The position numbers and the translations under genes were made by a program. A DNA stretch of 6,374 nt from Cyclobacteriaceae bacterium (GTDB lineage Bacteria; Bacteroidota; Bacteroidia; Cytophagales; Cyclobacteriaceae): the NCBI GenBank assembly GCA_025455445.1, contig JALOMN010000097.1, positions 1 through 6,374 on the forward strand. The letters run 5' to 3'. Shown piece after piece: positions 4,074 to 6,374 of the stretch; the first letter of the stretch is position 1, and every line of letters starts with the position of its first letter. The notes under the pieces were generated by a model. The model did not search any database. It saw nothing but the letters and a program-made list of their open reading frames with translations, and had not been told where the DNA came from.

Positions 4074-6374
4074 ATGGAGGTTCTTGAGAAGGAACAGGTA
4101 GCTTGTTATCATTGCGGCCAGGCGTGTGAAGAAACACACAACAAGATTGATGACAAGCTTTTCTGTTGCCAGGGGTGTCGCACGGTATATGAAATTCTGA
4201 ATGAAAATAATCTTTGCGATTATTATTCATACCAACAAAATCCAGGTGTGAACCTGCGTTACGTAAGTGAAGAAACTTACGCGTATCTTGATGAGGCAAC
4301 TATTCGCAAAAAGTTACTCACGTTCGATTCTGATACTTTTGCCAGGGTAGAATTTTTTATACCTGCCATTCATTGTATTTCCTGTATCTGGTTGCTCGAG
4401 AATCTTCATAAGCTCAATCCGGGTGTACTGAAGTCAGAAGTAAACTTCGCACGAAAGCGCGCAACAATTGATTTCAATCCGGCTACTACTTCGTTAGGCG
4501 CGGTGGCCCGTTTAATAGCGTCACTGGGTTATGCACCCCAAATCAATCTGAGTGAAGCAAAGAAGGAAGATGTAGCATCTTCTAAAGCACTTATCATGAA
4601 ACTTGCCGTGGCAGGATTTGCCTTTGGTAATATCATGTTGCTTAGTTTTCCGGAATACCTCGGGCTTGAAGGCACCGAAACTGAACTCAAAACACTTTTT
4701 TCTTATCTCAATATTGCATTAGCCATACCTGCCACTTTTTATAGTGGCTGGGATTATTTTAAAAATGCTTTTCAAAGTTTTAAACAAAGGCAAATCAATA
4801 TCGATGTGCCTATCGCGGTGGGGCTTGCCGCACTTTTCCTGCGAAGTACCTATGATATTTTAAGCAACACCGGTGCAGGTTATCTCGATTCGCTCGCTGG
4901 TTTGGTTTTCTTTTTATTGATAGGAAGGTGGTTTCAAAGTAAAACATATGAAAGTCTTGCATTCGATCGTGACTTTCGTTCTTACTTTCCGCTTGCAGTT
5001 CAAAAAAAGGAACTTGAAGATTGGAAACCAGTAGTTATATATGAACTCGAACAAGGTGATACGATTCGGATACGCAATTGGGAGGTAGTACCTGCCGATA
5101 GTTTGCTGCTGGATGAGGAAGCTTATTTTGATTATAGTTTTGTAACCGGAGAATCTAAACCTGTTTCAGTAAAGGCGGGCGGACTGGTATATGCAGGCGG
5201 AAGATTAATTGGCAAGCCGGTTACCATGGTGGTGGAGAAAAAAACTTCTCAAAGCCACCTGACCAGTTTGTGGAATAAAGAAGTTTTTCAAAAGCCTGAA
5301 GAAAGCAAATACAAAAAAATAATTGATGCTGCGGCCCGCAGGTTTACATGGGTGGTGTTAGTCATAGCATTAGCCACCGGCATTTTTTGGTATATGCACG
5401 ATCAATCGCAAATGTGGTTGGTACTCACCGCGGTGCTTATGGTAGCATGCCCCTGCGCACTTGCATTGGCAGCGCCATTCACGTATGGAAATATGCTACG
5501 CGTATTTGGGCGTCATGGTTTTTATCTTAAGAATGCAGATGTAATTGAGCGACTTGCAAAAATTGATGCTGTGGTGTTTGACAAAACAGGTACGGTTACA
5601 AAAGGTGCATCGCGCATAGAATTTATTGGTGCATTGGATGATCATGAATTTGGATATGTAAAATCACTCACGTCCTCTTCTTCTCATCCACTCAGCAATC
5701 TGATTACAAAGTCCATTCAACTAAATTCATCCACACCCGTGATTGATTTTTTTGAAAAACCAGGTCGCGGTATTGAAGGTAAATTAGAGGGTCAATGGGT
5801 GAAGGTAGGGTCGGCAGAATATGTGCAGTTTGAAGGTACACTCACCGACTTAGCTTCTAAGGTTTTTGTTTCAATTAATGACCAGGTGCGTGGTTATTTC
5901 AAGGTGGAGACAAGTCTGCGCGAGGGTATTGAACAATTGATGCAATCATTAAATCAAAAAGAAGTTGCCTTACTCTCAGGTGATTCTGATGCCGACAAAG
6001 AAAAAATGAAGAGTATATTCCCCGCATCGGCAGGGTTGCATTTCAATCAGAGTCCACATGATAAGCTTGATTTTATCAGCAAACTTCAGCATGACAATAA
6101 AAAAGTGATGATGCTGGGAGATGGACTTAATGACAGCGGTGCATTGAAACAAAGTGATGTGGGTATTGCCATTACTGATGATACCGGTGTATTTACACCT
6201 TCGTGTGATGGAATCCTGGAGGGAGGCAAATTAAGTGAACTCAACAAATTTATTTCTTTGGCCAAGTCAGCAACTCTGATTCTTAAAACCGGATTTGGAA
6301 TATCATTTTTTTACAATGTGATTGCTCTTTCATTTGCGGTTAGTGGCCATCTTACTCCCTTGGTGGCAGCCATA
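4074..6374 (+). CDS. ccoI: copper-transporting P-type ATPase, CcoI/FixI type (partial, 3' end missing)
   Basis: The frame stays open for 767 codons to the window edge. In order: a Cys-rich N-terminal domain (C11, C14, C18, C31, C32, C35, about 10-85) like the putative metal-binding domain of cation ATPases; a heavy-metal-associated domain with HCISC (C101, C104); membrane helices at about 175-192, 207-226, 244-260 and 269-286; the actuator domain with TGES (358-361); helices at about 424-440 and 447-469, the latter carrying the CPC metal site (459-461); DKTGT with the phosphorylated D503; H538-P539 and GRGIEG (564-569) of the ATP-binding domain; SGD (635-637) where many relatives have TGD; GDGLND (682-687); and a further helix from about 739. 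CPC plus this N-terminus marks a P1B-type copper ATPase of the FixI/CcoI group, which supplies copper for assembly of cbb3-type cytochrome oxidase. The ATG is six bases after the previous stop. About one helix and the tail should be missing. Confidence 0.92.
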   Translation, partial: MEVLEKEQVACYHCGQACEETHNKIDDKLFCCQGCRTVYEILNENNLCDYYSYQQNPGVNLRYVSEETYAYLDEATIRKKLLTFDSDTFARVEFFIPAIHCISCIWLLENLHKLNPGVLKSEVNFARKRATIDFNPATTSLGAVARLIASLGYAPQINLSEAKKEDVASSKALIMKLAVAGFAFGNIMLLSFPEYLGLEGTETELKTLFSYLNIALAIPATFYSGWDYFKNAFQSFKQRQINIDVPIAVGLAALFLRSTYDILSNTGAGYLDSLAGLVFFLLIGRWFQSKTYESLAFDRDFRSYFPLAVQKKELEDWKPVVIYELEQGDTIRIRNWEVVPADSLLLDEEAYFDYSFVTGESKPVSVKAGGLVYAGGRLIGKPVTMVVEKKTSQSHLTSLWNKEVFQKPEESKYKKIIDAAARRFTWVVLVIALATGIFWYMHDQSQMWLVLTAVLMVACPCALALAAPFTYGNMLRVFGRHGFYLKNADVIERLAKIDAVVFDKTGTVTKGASRIEFIGALDDHEFGYVKSLTSSSSHPLSNLITKSIQLNSSTPVIDFFEKPGRGIEGKLEGQWVKVGSAEYVQFEGTLTDLASKVFVSINDQVRGYFKVETSLREGIEQLMQSLNQKEVALLSGDSDADKEKMKSIFPASAGLHFNQSPHDKLDFISKLQHDNKKVMMLGDGLNDSGALKQSDVGIAITDDTGVFTPSCDGILEGGKLSELNKFISLAKSATLILKTGFGISFFYNVIALSFAVSGHLTPLVAAI

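Noticed and set aside
4063..4078. TTGATACTACATGGA before ccoI as an Fnr-type box
   Set aside because: The left half TTGAT is present but the right half should be ATCAA and reads ATGGA; it also contains the stop and start codons.
4000..4299. A 99-codon open frame on the - strand
   Set aside because: It overlaps the end of the degenerate Usp and the Cys-rich start of CcoI, both well supported, and the translation looks like antisense of coding DNA.
5348..5530. A 60-codon open frame on the + strand
   Set aside because: It lies in another frame inside the P-type ATPase gene, across the CPC and following region, and its translation has no recognisable domain.
1..6374. CRISPR arrays, transposons, tRNA or rRNA genes
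   Set aside because: No regularly spaced repeats, transposase genes, flanking inverted repeats or structural RNA hallmarks were seen; the window is almost fully coding on one strand.

Overview
This window looks like chromosomal DNA of a member of the Bacteroidota. The base composition is moderately AT-rich. Shine-Dalgarno sequences before the genes are weak or absent, and there are matches to the Bacteroidota -7 promoter motif TAnnTTTG. The proteins themselves (a short GreA/GreB-like factor, a Crp/Fnr regulator with an ETVIRLLSEFK recognition helix, and an FixI/CcoI-type ATPase with an extra Cys-rich N-terminus) are of types I associate with that phylum. A class or genus cannot be assigned by eye.

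Every gene is on the + strand and closely packed. Bases 1-56 hold the last 17 codons of an unidentified gene, which overlaps the start of a GreA/GreB-like gene (56-514). menA (559-1455, menaquinone prenyltransferase) and a Crp/Fnr-family regulator (1494-2210) follow with gaps of about 40 bases. A 243-base non-coding stretch (2211-2453) is the only sizeable gap. After it come a two-domain universal stress protein (2454-3287), a second, degenerate Usp-like protein (3300-4067, GTG start) and a P-type ATPase of the CcoI/FixI type (from 4074, running off the end of the window). These last three genes are separated by only 12 and 6 bases and look like one operon.

Taken together the genes suggest a respiratory, low-oxygen module. 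MenA makes the quinone, the Fnr-like protein may sense oxygen or redox state, Usp proteins are commonly part of Fnr-type regulons, and CcoI supplies copper for assembly of cbb3-type cytochrome oxidase. The remaining cco genes would be expected just beyond the right edge, but that is inference.

The most interesting region is the 243-base gap. It contains two Fnr-type palindromes with a TGA-N6-TCA core, 22 bp apart, then a perfect TAnnTTTG element. The second palindrome would be centred near -41.5 from the predicted transcription start, the classical class II activator position. The -7 element is embedded in a TGATCA-N6-TGATCA repeat. An 11-bp hairpin with a T-run lies between this promoter and the usp start, so it is either an attenuator or a sign that the real start is further downstream.
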